Positions 8,921 to 17,220 are shown, counted from the first letter of the stretch. The stretch is 64,000 nt of DNA from Vibrio chagasii (GCF_002954585.1 NZ_MSCI01000001.1:1723553-1787552), one strand, 5' to 3'. Made by a program: numbers and translations. Notes: generated by a model not told the origin, from the letters alone.

Positions 8921-9644
8921 GGCGATGTTATTTGATAAAGACGGCACATTGTTAGAGTTCCACAAGATGTGGCTTAACGTTTCTCGTGGTGCCTGTGAGC
9001 GTGTGAAATCTTACAGTGATCAGCATCAGGGTAATCAAACTGTCACACCTGCTGAGTTACTCTTGGCCATCGGTGTTGAAGGTGATGTGGTTGATAACTA
9101 TGGACTACTAGCCTCAAACCCAGTGGAAGATACCGCGACAGCGTGGTTCAACATGCTACAACCTAATGTCTCGCTCGCTGAGTTCACTAAGGTGACCAAA
9201 GCCGCTTTCAATGACGAAGTGGAAGAGAATCCAAGCTGGATTGAAGCACTACCAGGTGTGCCTGAAAAGCTGGGTGTGTTTAAACAGCAGGGCATGATTT
9301 TAGGCATCGCGACTGCGGATACCAAAGACTCAACGATCTACACACTAGAGCAATCGGGTTTGAGTGAGATGTTCGATTATGTTGGTTATTCCGATGGTAA
9401 TATCGAACCTAAGCCAGCACCAGCACTACTCAATGCCTTCTGTGAGCAATGCGGTATTGAGGCACATGAAGTGATCATGTTTGGTGACACGGTTTCGGAT
9501 ATGGAATTTGGCCGTAATGCAGGTGCAAGCAATGTCGGCGTGCTGACGGGGACTGCACAACACAGCGAGTTAGAGCCAGTGGCGGATCTGGTGATCGCGT
9601 CAGTCGCCCATTTTGAGTTCAACCAACTGCAAGAACGTGGCTAA
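8910..9644 (+). CDS. HAD-superfamily phosphatase (phosphoglycolate phosphatase-like)
   Basis: A soluble 244-residue hydrolase of the haloacid dehalogenase superfamily. Motif I is LFDKDGTLL with nucleophile D9 and acid D11, motif II is IATADTK, and motif IV is MFGDTVSDMEFG near residues 189-200, with an alpha-helical cap between. It probably removes a phosphate from the product of the PHP enzyme. The ATG overlaps the PHP stop codon by 11 bases, which indicates translational coupling. The exact substrate is unknown. Confidence 0.83.
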   Translation: MKFKAMLFDKDGTLLEFHKMWLNVSRGACERVKSYSDQHQGNQTVTPAELLLAIGVEGDVVDNYGLLASNPVEDTATAWFNMLQPNVSLAEFTKVTKAAFNDEVEENPSWIEALPGVPEKLGVFKQQGMILGIATADTKDSTIYTLEQSGLSEMFDYVGYSDGNIEPKPAPALLNAFCEQCGIEAHEVIMFGDTVSDMEFGRNAGASNVGVLTGTAQHSELEPVADLVIASVAHFEFNQLQERG

Positions 9645-9700
9645 AACGTCCACGATAGATTGCAAAGATAGTATTTAACCAATTGATTTAAGGACAGGTT

Positions 9701-10837
9701 ATGGCTGAAGTCACACTGAGAGGGGTAGAGAAAACCTACCCAAATGGTTTTAAGGCCGTGCACGGTGTTGATCTGAATATTCGCGAAGGTGAGTTCATGG
9801 TGTTTGTTGGGCCGTCTGGCTGCGCAAAATCTACCACACTTCGAATGATCGCAGGCCTTGAAGATATCTCAGAAGGCGATGTCTACATTGGCGATAAGCG
9901 TGTAAACGAATTGCCACCTAAAGATCGCGGCATCTCTATGGTGTTTCAGAACTACGCGCTTTACCCACACATGTCGGTATACGACAACATGGCTTTCGGC
10001 CTTAAACAACAGAAGTTGCCTAAGCGCGAAATCACCGAACGCATCGAAGAAGCAGCCAAGACATTAGACATCGAGCACTTGTTAGATAACAAGCCGGGTG
10101 AAATGTCAGGTGGTCAAAGGCAGCGTGTCGCGCTTGGTCGTGCGATGGTTCGTAAACCAGATGTGTTCTTGTTTGATGAGCCTTTGTCTAACTTGGATGC
10201 GAAGCTGCGAGTTTCAACGCGAGTCAGCATTGCGCAGCTGCACAACAACCTTAAGCAAGAAGGGCAGAACGCCACCATGATCTACGTGACACACGATCAG
10301 GTGGAAGCCATGACTCTTGGCGACCGCATCTGCGTGTTGAATCAAGGTGAGATCATGCAGGTCGATACACCGATGAATCTTTACCAATACCCGGCAAACA
10401 AGTTTGTAGCGGGCTTTATTGGTTCGCCAGGGATGAATCTTCTCAAGGTGAGATTGGATGAGATTGACGGTGTGATGAACGTGGTTTCTGAAAGTGGTAC
10501 TCGTTGGACGTTACCACAAGACAAGCAGGCGGTTGCTCGTGAAAAATCGGGAGAGTGGATGTGGTTTGGTGTTCGTCCTGAGCACATTCAGTTGGCTAAT
10601 CACGACGCACCGTTGTCTGAGGTTAATACTCAAACGCACAGGCTTGATGTGGTCGAGTCGATGGGTAACGAGCTATATCTCTACTTCAAATTGGGTGCTG
10701 ATAAGCTGGTGGCTCGCGTGCCTTTCGATGCAGATCGCACGGCAAACAGTGGCGAAGAGACAGTGCTGCATTTCAACACAAGCCAATGTCACTTATTCGA
10801 TTTAGAGACAGAAGAGACACTTGATCCTAAGAGCTGA
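9701..10837 (+). CDS. ugpC: ABC transporter ATPase, UgpC/MalK family
   Basis: A 378-residue ATPase. Walker A is GPSGCAKST at 37-45, the signature is MSGGQ at 135-139, Walker B is DVFLFDE at 154-160, and the switch histidine is H198 in THDQ. A C-terminal regulatory TOBE region follows (WFGVRPEHIQL). The family normally has Gly rather than Ala before the Walker A lysine; the Ala is tolerated in some homologues. It energises the two permeases encoded first in the operon. AAGGACAGGTT precedes the ATG. The symbol is assigned by similarity; substrate specificity was not shown. Confidence 0.85.
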   Translation: MAEVTLRGVEKTYPNGFKAVHGVDLNIREGEFMVFVGPSGCAKSTTLRMIAGLEDISEGDVYIGDKRVNELPPKDRGISMVFQNYALYPHMSVYDNMAFGLKQQKLPKREITERIEEAAKTLDIEHLLDNKPGEMSGGQRQRVALGRAMVRKPDVFLFDEPLSNLDAKLRVSTRVSIAQLHNNLKQEGQNATMIYVTHDQVEAMTLGDRICVLNQGEIMQVDTPMNLYQYPANKFVAGFIGSPGMNLLKVRLDEIDGVMNVVSESGTRWTLPQDKQAVAREKSGEWMWFGVRPEHIQLANHDAPLSEVNTQTHRLDVVESMGNELYLYFKLGADKLVARVPFDADRTANSGEETVLHFNTSQCHLFDLETEETLDPKS

Positions 10838-10872
10838 TCTTGCCTCGCCAATTAAGTGAGAGCTGAATAAAG

Positions 10873-10909
10873 AAATCCCCACTCGTTGACTAGACGAACG
10901 GGGATTTTT
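10873..10909 (+). terminator. Rho-independent terminator of the ABC operon
   Basis: AAATCCCC pairs with GGGGATTT, with further pairs around CTCGT/ACGAA inside, followed by TTTTTC. It lies 35 bases after the ATPase gene. Confidence 0.85.
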
Positions 10910-10962
10910 CTTAGTAGGGGGTACTTTATCAATAGTGAGCATTCACTAATTTATTGATTCTT

Positions 10963-11397
10963 TTAGATAGTCACCATATCGGCGGCTTTCTTCATCGCTT
11001 CCTTAGTAGAGCATTCAATCACGTTCGCGTTGGCAAAGCGGTGAGCGTCTTTCACTTGAATATCGTGAGCCAAGATAACCATTTTCGCGTTCGCCACATC
11101 TAGGTCGGTAATACGATTTTGAATACCGTTTTGACCTTGAGTTTCTACCTTAATCTTAAGGCCTGCTGCCGCACCAGCCTTTTCTAGTGCTTTGGCAGCC
11201 ATGAAGGTGTGTGCAACGCCTGATGGGCAACATGTTACTGCTACGATGTCGTACTCGCCTTCGCCTGCTACAGGTGCTGTTTGAGCTTGAACTGGCGCAG
11301 TTTCAACAGTGTCTTCCTCTGTTTCAACGACCACTGGTTTCCAGAAGCCAACGATAACCGCTGTGGTTAGTGAGCCAAGCGCGATATCGACAAGATA
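10963..11397 (-). pseudogene. 3' fragment of a fructose-type PTS IIC-IIB permease gene
   Basis: Read on the minus strand, the frame encodes the end of a membrane domain (IALGSLTTAVIVGFWKP), a Glu/Ala-rich linker, then a complete fructose-type IIB domain. The IIB domain has the phosphocysteine motif VTCCPSGVAHTFMAA and the KVETQGQNG segment, and ends in ADMVTI. The remaining IIC domain is missing because the sequence changes abruptly near 11390-11400 into a damaged tetR copy. A GTG at 11334 could start a free IIB domain, but no ribosome site supports it. Interpreted as the tail of a PTS permease cut by a rearrangement. Confidence 0.75.
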
Positions 11398-11704
11398 TAT
11401 GCTATTTGGCGCGCTTTGTTTGGGTTCACTACTGCACGTTCTACGAAGTTTTCAAGCGCTTTGATTGGTGAGTCTGTTTCGTTGCGAAAGCGGTTCAGGT
11501 TGAGAATGCCAAGCTCTTTATAGTGAGCAAGCACCTTTTTAAATAGACTTGCTTTGCTGCCAGCGGTTGAATAGATGCTACCCGGACGAAGACCAAGCAC
11601 ATATTGCAGGTTATGTATAAAAGTCGCGTGAAGTCCTTTTCCCAATACAGGTTCGTTGCCTTATCTACAGCGTCTTGTCTATCGAACTTCGCGGTCTTGG
11701 ACAT
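11395..11704 (-). pseudogene. Truncated, frameshifted copy of the tetR gene at 17244-17828
   Basis: The first 23 codons match the intact gene (KTAKFDRQD.VDKATNLYWEK). A frameshift follows; the match resumes in another frame (GLHAT, LRPGSIYST.GSK, KELGILNLNRFRNETDSPIKALENFVERAVV). A second frameshift lies near 11420, and similarity ends at about 11395, where the PTS fragment begins. Only about the first half of the regulator, including the DNA-binding domain region, is present. The product cannot be functional. The upstream DNA to about 11880 also matches the intact copy. Confidence 0.88.
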
Positions 11705-11724
11705 AACATATGCTTCATTAATCT

Positions 11725-11761
11725 GAACATATGTTCAAAATTTTATGCTGAACGTTCGTTC
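11725..11761. promoter_or_regulatory. Retained pair of TetR operator candidates (pseudogene copy)
   Basis: GAACATATGTTC at 11725-11736 is a perfect palindrome and GAACGTTCGTTC at 11750-11761 has perfect GAACG/CGTTC arms. Both also occur upstream of the intact tetR with the same spacing, so the sites survived although the coding copy decayed. Confidence 0.6.
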
Positions 11762-12227
11762 CGTTAAAGCAGTGTTTTACTCAATTTACAAGTTGTTCTT
11801 GCACCTTATTAGGATATAAGGCGCTCGATTGAATACAATTTATGGCAAGTTTTGGCTGCTTTTACTTTGGAATATTGCCCCATTTCCAGGGACGTTCCTG
11901 TAACAACGCTTCGGTAACAATAAAGTGTATTGCTTGATCACTTTTCTTATGTGCACAGTTACGCTGCATTTAAATTAATGGAGTGCTATACAGCTTTGTC
12001 GATAGAGAGGTGCGGATAATCGGAAACAAAACTTACATTGTAATTATGCAATGAAATCCACATAAAAAGTGTATAAGGTGGGATTGATAAATAGATTGAG
12101 GATACAATTTGGTTCGCTTTTATAACATATGTATTTGTTTTTTTATGTAATAAAAGCGGCTTTCTTAAGTGCGTGTTTAATAAGACACGGGTCATGCTTT
12201 GGTTTGAACGTCAAAAGGCAACAAATA
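11762..12227. other. Intergenic region ahead of the yjf-like cluster
   Basis: Bases up to about 11880 are the end of the tetR direct repeat. The remainder is AT-rich and must contain the promoter of the downstream six-gene cluster. No convincing gene is present; short open frames on either strand lack ribosome sites and family features. Confidence 0.5.
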
Positions 12228-12614
12228 ATGAATTGGAATACTAATGAGTTACAAGTGCTCTTAAGTGAGCATCAGGGTTGGAGTGTTGAGTCAACTGAGC
12301 AGTCTATCGTGATACAAAACGAAGATGGAATTAATGCTTTTTTAGCCGTTTCAGGGGAACAGATATTGGTTGAAGTCTTGTTGTTCTCTCAATCTGACGT
12401 CAAGGATAAGCATGCGCTTAATGAAACAATCCTGCGTACACACAAGATGTTCCCTCTATCAACTATTGGGATTAATGACGTGAATGGTGAGAGCTATTAC
12501 ACAGCGTTTGGTTCATTGTCGTCTCAATCTAAAAAAGAGAGTGTAGTCATTGAAGTTGCTACTCTATTTAGAAACGTTGAGGCATTCATCGACCTTTACC
12601 AAGAATACTTATAA
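12228..12614 (+). CDS. yjfI: DUF2170 family protein, YjfI-like
   Basis: A 128-residue soluble acidic protein of the DUF2170/YjfI family. The ATG at 12228 (MNWNTNELQVLLSEHQGW) is preferred over an upstream in-frame codon because AAAAGG lies ahead of it and the added N-terminus would be unrelated. Function is unknown. It is the first gene of a cluster with the same order as yjfIJKLMC of E. coli, and the PspA-like gene follows after 11 bases. Confidence 0.78.
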   Translation: MNWNTNELQVLLSEHQGWSVESTEQSIVIQNEDGINAFLAVSGEQILVEVLLFSQSDVKDKHALNETILRTHKMFPLSTIGINDVNGESYYTAFGSLSSQSKKESVVIEVATLFRNVEAFIDLYQEYL

Positions 12615-12625
12615 GGAGAGAGCAG

Positions 12626-13312
12626 ATGAGTGTTTGGAAAAAACTAGTAACGGCCATCAAAGGTGGCGCAAATGAAGCGGCAGAAGCGGTAGCGGACAAC
12701 CAAGCTCTAAGGATTCTTGATCAAGAAATCCGAGAAGCAAAAGAGGAGTTGCGCCGTTCAGATGAAGCTTTAGTTAAAATCATTGCAAAAAGAAAGCTGT
12801 CAGAACAGAAAGTTGCGAGCTTCGATAGTGGAATAGCTGAATACGAAGGGCATGCCCGTTCAGCTATGGAAAAAGGCCAACAGGATCTAGCGTTGGAGTG
12901 TGCAACAAAGGTTGCGACGCTGCGTAGCGAACAACAAGCGGAACAGGCTTATTTTCAGCAGTTTACTCAGTCTGAGCAATCTATGCGTACGAATATCGCA
13001 CAAGCGAAAGACAAATTACGCCAATTAGAACAGCAAGTTGATGTTGTTAAAGCCAATGAAGCAGTTCAAAAAGCGCAGGCCGCTGTATCTGCAACAAATG
13101 TTGGTGCTAATGCAAAAATGCATACTGCGGTTGAGTCTTTAGATCGTATTAAGCGTCGTCAGGATGAAAGGCAAGCACAATTTGAAGCTGCACAAGAACT
13201 CCATGAACAGCAATCTGGTAGTAGTTTAGATAAGAAGTTGGCGGATGCTGGCATTGTGTCTGGGGGAAGTACGTCAGCTGAAGACGAACTAGCTCGAATT
13301 CTCGGGCAGTAG
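12626..13312 (+). CDS. yjfJ: PspA/IM30 (ESCRT-III-like) family protein, YjfJ-like
   Basis: A 228-residue, almost wholly helical protein of the PspA/IM30 superfamily. It begins MSVWKKLVTAIKGGANEAAE and continues with long charged coiled coils (about 25-150), with the family-type KIIAKRKLSEQKV and ALECATKVATL segments. Family members polymerise on the inner face of damaged membranes. Here no pspF, pspB or pspC is nearby; the partners are the yjf genes, indicating a distinct PspA-based system. AAGGAGAGAG precedes the ATG. Confidence 0.85.
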   Translation: MSVWKKLVTAIKGGANEAAEAVADNQALRILDQEIREAKEELRRSDEALVKIIAKRKLSEQKVASFDSGIAEYEGHARSAMEKGQQDLALECATKVATLRSEQQAEQAYFQQFTQSEQSMRTNIAQAKDKLRQLEQQVDVVKANEAVQKAQAAVSATNVGANAKMHTAVESLDRIKRRQDERQAQFEAAQELHEQQSGSSLDKKLADAGIVSGGSTSAEDELARILGQ

Positions 13313-13386
13313 CTTCTAAGTTGCGTGTATATGGAGCGTAGCGCTTGGCCGTTACGCTCTTTCGTTTGTTAAACAAGGAGTGCTTT

Positions 13387-14022
13387 ATGTTTGGCTGGTT
13401 TAAAAAACAAAAAGACGAGAAACCTCAGGCACCCCAAGCGCCGGAAGTGATTGGATTGAGGCTAGGCGGTGCGTTTGAACTTGATGATCTCAAACTGAAG
13501 ATTATTGAACCTAGTCTAGTTATTGAAGGTGCAGCTCGAACTCAAATCATTAAAGCAGTTGGCGAGGTCAAACTTGATAATCAGACTCGCCTTTTGCGGT
13601 ATTACACTGACGACGAGGGGTATTTACAGATCCTTCAACATGGGAATCAAGAAGCTGATATTGAAGAAGTGAAGCTTTGGTATTTCTATGAGTCTAAGCC
13701 GATTGATACCGACGCTCAGTGGCAATCATTGTTAGACAACGATGTGGTTCAATCGTACAAGGAGCTTGAAGGGCACCGCTTTTCCAAGGTTTGGGACAAT
13801 ATTCGTCCGGTTCCTATGACAGAGACTACTTGGGATCAGTCGGGAAATATCACAACCACCGATCAATTTGTCATGGTTTATGAACGTGAGGCTGAAACGG
13901 ATTTATTCGAGTCACTATTGGTGAGCGCCGAAGAGTCTATCGTCAATAATCAGCACGTTCGCAGTGTAGTAACAAGCACTGGTATTAACCTTACTCCAGC
14001 TGACTTCACGTTAATTAGTTAA
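13387..14022 (+). CDS. yjfK: DUF2491 family protein, YjfK-like
   Basis: A 211-residue soluble protein starting MFGWFKKQKDEK at 13387, where CAAGGAG gives a good ribosome site; the frame extends further upstream without support. The sequence recalls the DUF2491/YjfK family (GGAFELDDLKLKI, RLLRYYTDDEGYLQILQHG, PVPMTETTWD). Function is unknown. In published genomic surveys YjfK-type proteins travel with PspA-like and ATP-grasp ligase genes, as here. Confidence 0.78.
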   Translation: MFGWFKKQKDEKPQAPQAPEVIGLRLGGAFELDDLKLKIIEPSLVIEGAARTQIIKAVGEVKLDNQTRLLRYYTDDEGYLQILQHGNQEADIEEVKLWYFYESKPIDTDAQWQSLLDNDVVQSYKELEGHRFSKVWDNIRPVPMTETTWDQSGNITTTDQFVMVYEREAETDLFESLLVSAEESIVNNQHVRSVVTSTGINLTPADFTLIS

Positions 14023-14051
14023 CAATTCTCCATCTCCGTTAAGGAAACATT

Positions 14052-14468
14052 ATGTCTCAATTTGTAAATTCTCTGGCAGGCCTTGGTGCGTTTGCGCTTT
14101 ACTTCGCATTGTCAATTTTCTTCTTGCTGCTTTTTAAGTTTGTTTATATTCGTTGCACTCCTTACGACGAGTGGAAGTTGGTTAAGGATGAACAAAATAT
14201 TGCAGCCGGTATTACTTTATCTGGTGCTTTCCTAGGGTATAGCTTGGCAATTGCTGGTGCAGCAAAGAACTCAGTAAATCTGGTCGACTTCGCTATCTGG
14301 GGCGTGATTGCTTTGGTCGCACAACTACTCGCTTTTGCGATAGTTCGTTATGGTTTTATGCCAAAATTGGTCGAGCGTATTAAGGCTAACGAAATTCCTG
14401 CAGGTATCGTGATGGCATCTATGTCTATCGCGATTGGCCTGCTTAATGCCGCTTGTATGACCTACTAG
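14052..14468 (+). CDS. yjfL: DUF350 membrane protein, YjfL-like
   Basis: A 138-residue inner-membrane protein with about four transmembrane helices. The DUF350 pattern is visible: a charged loop (YDEWKLVKDEQNIAAGI) followed by a small-residue-rich helix (LSGAFLGYSLAIAGAA) and a second repeat (IKANEIPAGIVMASMSIAIGLLNAA). DUF350 proteins are proposed membrane partners of PspA-like and polyamine-ligase-like proteins; the molecular role is unknown. It follows the DUF2491 gene by 29 bases. Confidence 0.85.
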   Translation: MSQFVNSLAGLGAFALYFALSIFFLLLFKFVYIRCTPYDEWKLVKDEQNIAAGITLSGAFLGYSLAIAGAAKNSVNLVDFAIWGVIALVAQLLAFAIVRYGFMPKLVERIKANEIPAGIVMASMSIAIGLLNAACMTY

Positions 14469-14476
14469 GAGGCGGC

Positions 14477-15088
14477 ATGAAACGTAGTCAAAATGTAGTT
14501 TTGCCTGAAATGCGTAAGAACTGGCGTCAGTTCAGTCTGGCCCCGATTTCTGTGGCGGTGACAACAGCAATGATTTCTGGCTGCAGTGATGATTCTGTTC
14601 GAACCAATATTTATGGCACGATCGATGAATGTATTTATGATCACCCATCTTATGCGGCGGAGTGCAAAAGTGCTTATCAGGATGCTCTAGAAGAAGCGAG
14701 TCGCACGGCACCTAAGTATAAGAGCATTGATGATTGTGCGCATGAGTTTGGCTTTAGCGGATGTGTTGCTGCTCCTCAAAACAATTGGTTTATGCCTGCG
14801 ATGGCTGGGTTTATGTTCGCACGCATGGTAGATGATCGCCGTTACTATTCTCAGCCTATGTTTACATCTACGTACTCTCGTAGCATTTTCTATGATGATT
14901 GGATCACTGCGGATGGTCGAACTTATGGGAAGTCATATCAACGAGGCACGGTATCTGTGAGTCGTGACGAGTTTAAGCCCAAGCCGACGGTGAAACGAAC
15001 TATCTCTCGTGGTGGTTTTGGCTCCACGGTGTCAGCGAAATCAAGTTGGAGTAGTTCTAAGAGTTCAAGTAAAGGTTGGGGCGGCTGA
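14477..15088 (+). CDS. yjfM: DUF1190 family lipoprotein-like protein, YjfM-like
   Basis: About 203 residues, starting MKRSQNVVLPEM at 14477 after AGGAGG. An N-terminal hydrophobic stretch ends in MISGCSD, resembling a lipobox (C about residue 36). The extracytoplasmic region has a Cys-containing DUF1190 core (DECIYDHPSYAAECKSAYQDALEEA, IDDCAHEFGFSGC). The C-terminal third is rich in Ser, Arg and Gly. It is probably periplasmic or surface-attached. Its stop overlaps the ATG of the ligase gene by one base, so translation is likely coupled. Confidence 0.8.
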   Translation: MKRSQNVVLPEMRKNWRQFSLAPISVAVTTAMISGCSDDSVRTNIYGTIDECIYDHPSYAAECKSAYQDALEEASRTAPKYKSIDDCAHEFGFSGCVAAPQNNWFMPAMAGFMFARMVDDRRYYSQPMFTSTYSRSIFYDDWITADGRTYGKSYQRGTVSVSRDEFKPKPTVKRTISRGGFGSTVSAKSSWSSSKSSSKGWGG

Positions 15089-16269
15089 TGCTTCGTCTGA
15101 ATTCGGAACCTCGAAAACACTGGAAGCAGTTGGCGGCAGAGTATGGTTTTGGTTTCCATACCATGTACGATGAACCGTATTGGGATGAAACGGCTTACTA
15201 CCAGTTCACTCTGAAGCAAATCGAAGAAGATCTTGAAGAGCCAACTCGGGAAATTCATGAAATGTGTCTCGAAATCGTGGATGTGGTCGTGCACGATGAA
15301 TATTGGCTTAAGCGCTTTCAAATCCCTCAATCCATGTGGCAAGGTGTTTTGGATTCGTGGAAGCGTAGGGAGCCTTCTCTCTATTCTCGTATCGATCTTG
15401 CTTATGATGGACGTGGTCCTGCCAAGTTTTATGAAAACAACGCCGATACACCTACATCGCTGTTTGAAACAGGATTCTGGCAATGGTTTTGGCTTGAAGA
15501 TTTGGTGAACTCAGGAAAGCTAAGGCGGGATTCTGATCAATTTAACTTGCTTCAAGAGTTAATGATGGCGAGATTCCAAGAGTTAGCTCGCTTACAACCC
15601 GGTCAGACATTGCACTTTTCATGCTGTAAAGATACTGAAGAAGATCGTGGTACGGTTCAGTATATGCAGGACTGTGCGATTGAAGCAGGGTTGAAAACGA
15701 AGTTTGTTCATATTGAAGACATCGGCGTAACGCGAGATGGAGAGTTTACCGACACTCAAGATAACCTGATTCGATGGATGTTCAAGCTTTACCCTTGGGA
15801 ATTCATGTTCCAAGAGGATTACGCCAAGCACTTGGAGACGGCCAAAGTGAATTGGCTAGAGCCTATGTGGAAGTCAGTGCTATCTAACAAGGCAATTCTT
15901 CCTTTGTTATGGAAGAAATTTCCTAACCATCCGAACTTACTAGCTGCGTATTTTTCAGATGATCCTAAACTGAAACAACTGAAAAATTCCGAGCTCAAAG
16001 ATCATGTAATTAAGCCTCTATTTTCACGGGAAGGTGCCAATATTCAAGTTGTAAGAGATCAAGAGCTTGTTCTCGATACCGAGGGCCCTTACGGTGAAGA
16101 AGGACATATCATTCAAGCTTTTCATCCATTACCAAAGTTTGGTGATAACTATACCTTGGTTGGTAGTTGGTTGATTAATGATGAGCCTGCGGGAATCTCA
16201 ATCCGAGAAGACAGCTCCCTGGTGACTCAAGATATGTCTCGTTACCTTCCTCACATCATTCTCGACTAG
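15088..16269 (+). CDS. yjfC: Glutathionylspermidine synthase-like ATP-grasp ligase, YjfC-like
   Basis: A 393-residue cytoplasmic enzyme of the glutathionylspermidine synthase C-terminal-like ATP-grasp family. Family landmarks include YFQ-type segments, DLAYDGRGPAKFYENNADTPTSLFE, FKLYPWEFMF, WLEPMWKSVLSNKAILPLLW, KPLFSREGANI and a GSWLINDEPAGISIRED C-terminus. Members without the amidase half are predicted to ligate amines or peptides rather than make glutathionylspermidine. The ATG at 15088 overlaps the preceding stop. It ends the cluster; a hairpin follows. Confidence 0.85.
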   Translation: MLRLNSEPRKHWKQLAAEYGFGFHTMYDEPYWDETAYYQFTLKQIEEDLEEPTREIHEMCLEIVDVVVHDEYWLKRFQIPQSMWQGVLDSWKRREPSLYSRIDLAYDGRGPAKFYENNADTPTSLFETGFWQWFWLEDLVNSGKLRRDSDQFNLLQELMMARFQELARLQPGQTLHFSCCKDTEEDRGTVQYMQDCAIEAGLKTKFVHIEDIGVTRDGEFTDTQDNLIRWMFKLYPWEFMFQEDYAKHLETAKVNWLEPMWKSVLSNKAILPLLWKKFPNHPNLLAAYFSDDPKLKQLKNSELKDHVIKPLFSREGANIQVVRDQELVLDTEGPYGEEGHIIQAFHPLPKFGDNYTLVGSWLINDEPAGISIREDSSLVTQDMSRYLPHIILD

Positions 16270-16279
16270 ATGGTCATTT

Positions 16280-16320
16280 AGGTTGATAGACACTGTGTTT
16301 GCTTGTTTATCAACCTACCT
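16280..16320 (+). terminator. Hairpin after the yjf-like cluster
   Basis: AGGTTGATA pairs with TATCAACCT across a 19-base loop and is followed by ACCTTTTC. A moderate terminator candidate. Confidence 0.5.
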
Positions 16321-16519
16321 TTTCAATTATTGGTGCTGTGTACCCAAAGTTGTCATAGCTCTGACAATTAGATTGGTTGAGGGCTTAGAGTTTCTCGCGC
16401 TTTAAGTTGTTGCATAAGCTATTGGCTCTGTTGGTCTCTTTTTACTTTTCATTTTATTTTCCTTCAGAAGCCGCTATTGCAACCTTTAATTGAACAATGT
16501 TTTATATTTTGGAGAGGGA

Positions 16520-17002
16520 ATGAAGTACTTTGTGGTCCCCGCTGTTGTGTTGTCAGGCTTCGCGGTGAGTGCAGCCTTTGCGCTGAGTGATGACGTTGAA
16601 CACTTTGTGAGTTTAGGTGTACTTGATGGTTACACCGCGTTGAATGAGTCGGAGTTTACGCCTGCGGTCGGCTATCATGCCTTGATCGACGATAGGCATC
16701 GTTGGGGGTTAGGAGTGGCGCACAGTATGAAGTCAGACTACACGACTACGACTGGCTCTTATGATTATGTCTATAACTTCGACTCAAAATGGGCAATTTT
16801 CGGAGGAGTATCGACAGGTTATAGCTTCGCCAAAAGGGATGATGGCGTGTTGGCTGGTGGTCAGTTTGGTTCAACTTTTGAACCGGTAGAGAACATGAAA
16901 ATGGAACTCGGCTACCGAATTCACGACACATTGGACAATTGGAAAGACAGAGATATGTCGCGAATTGAAGGGATTTACTTCGGATTTAGCATGAAAGTGT
17001 AA
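16520..17002 (+). CDS. Small outer-membrane beta-barrel-like protein
   Basis: About 160 residues from the ATG at 16520, which follows GGAGAGGG. A signal peptide (cut near AAFA) precedes a sequence of alternating polar and aromatic strands. The C-terminal end (IEGIYFGFSMKV) resembles a barrel strand. The barrel reading rests on pattern only and no named family was recognised. It sits alone between the yjf cluster and the intact tetR, inside the stretch bracketed by the tetR direct repeats. Confidence 0.6.
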   Translation: MKYFVVPAVVLSGFAVSAAFALSDDVEHFVSLGVLDGYTALNESEFTPAVGYHALIDDRHRWGLGVAHSMKSDYTTTTGSYDYVYNFDSKWAIFGGVSTGYSFAKRDDGVLAGGQFGSTFEPVENMKMELGYRIHDTLDNWKDRDMSRIEGIYFGFSMKV

Positions 17003-17176
17003 TTACTGGCGACAAACTGGGTCGCCAGAAGCAGGAGCCTTTAAGGAACGTCGATACAGGAAAAGTTTACCGTAGTGGTTTGCATCTGCTCTTCAATGCG
17101 CAGGCGCTGATCATGAGGAAGGTATAACCCTTAAACTATAGAGTTAATTGGCTACAAAGTTAACTAGCTCAAAACT

Positions 17177-17220
17177 AAAAAGACTCCGCTCTAGCCTTTG
17201 GCTAACAGTGGAGTCTTTTT
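17177..17220. terminator. Bidirectional terminator between the barrel-like gene and tetR
   Basis: AAAAAGACTCC pairs with GGAGTCTTTTT, with additional AGCC/GGCT pairing inside. U tracts exist in both directions. It probably serves tetR on the minus strand. Confidence 0.8.

Larger units (their letters stand above)
11395..11880. repeat. Left copy of a ~0.5 kb imperfect direct repeat (tetR 5' half plus promoter)
   Basis: It matches 17518-18000 in the same orientation. Shared blocks include TTTGGCGCGCTTTGTTT, GCGCTTTGATTGGTGAGTCT, ATCTGAACATATGTTCAA, TTCTTGCACCTTA and AAGGCGCT.GATTGAAT. Divergence includes small indels that break the reading frame. Together with the right copy it brackets the yjf-like cluster. 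Confidence 0.85.

Noticed and set aside
11986..12195. 69-codon minus-strand frame ahead of yjfI
   Set aside because: No Shine-Dalgarno sequence, no family match, and it occupies the expected promoter region.
12626..13312. Canonical phage-shock psp operon
   Set aside because: pspF, pspB and pspC are absent; the PspA-like gene is embedded in yjf-type genes instead.
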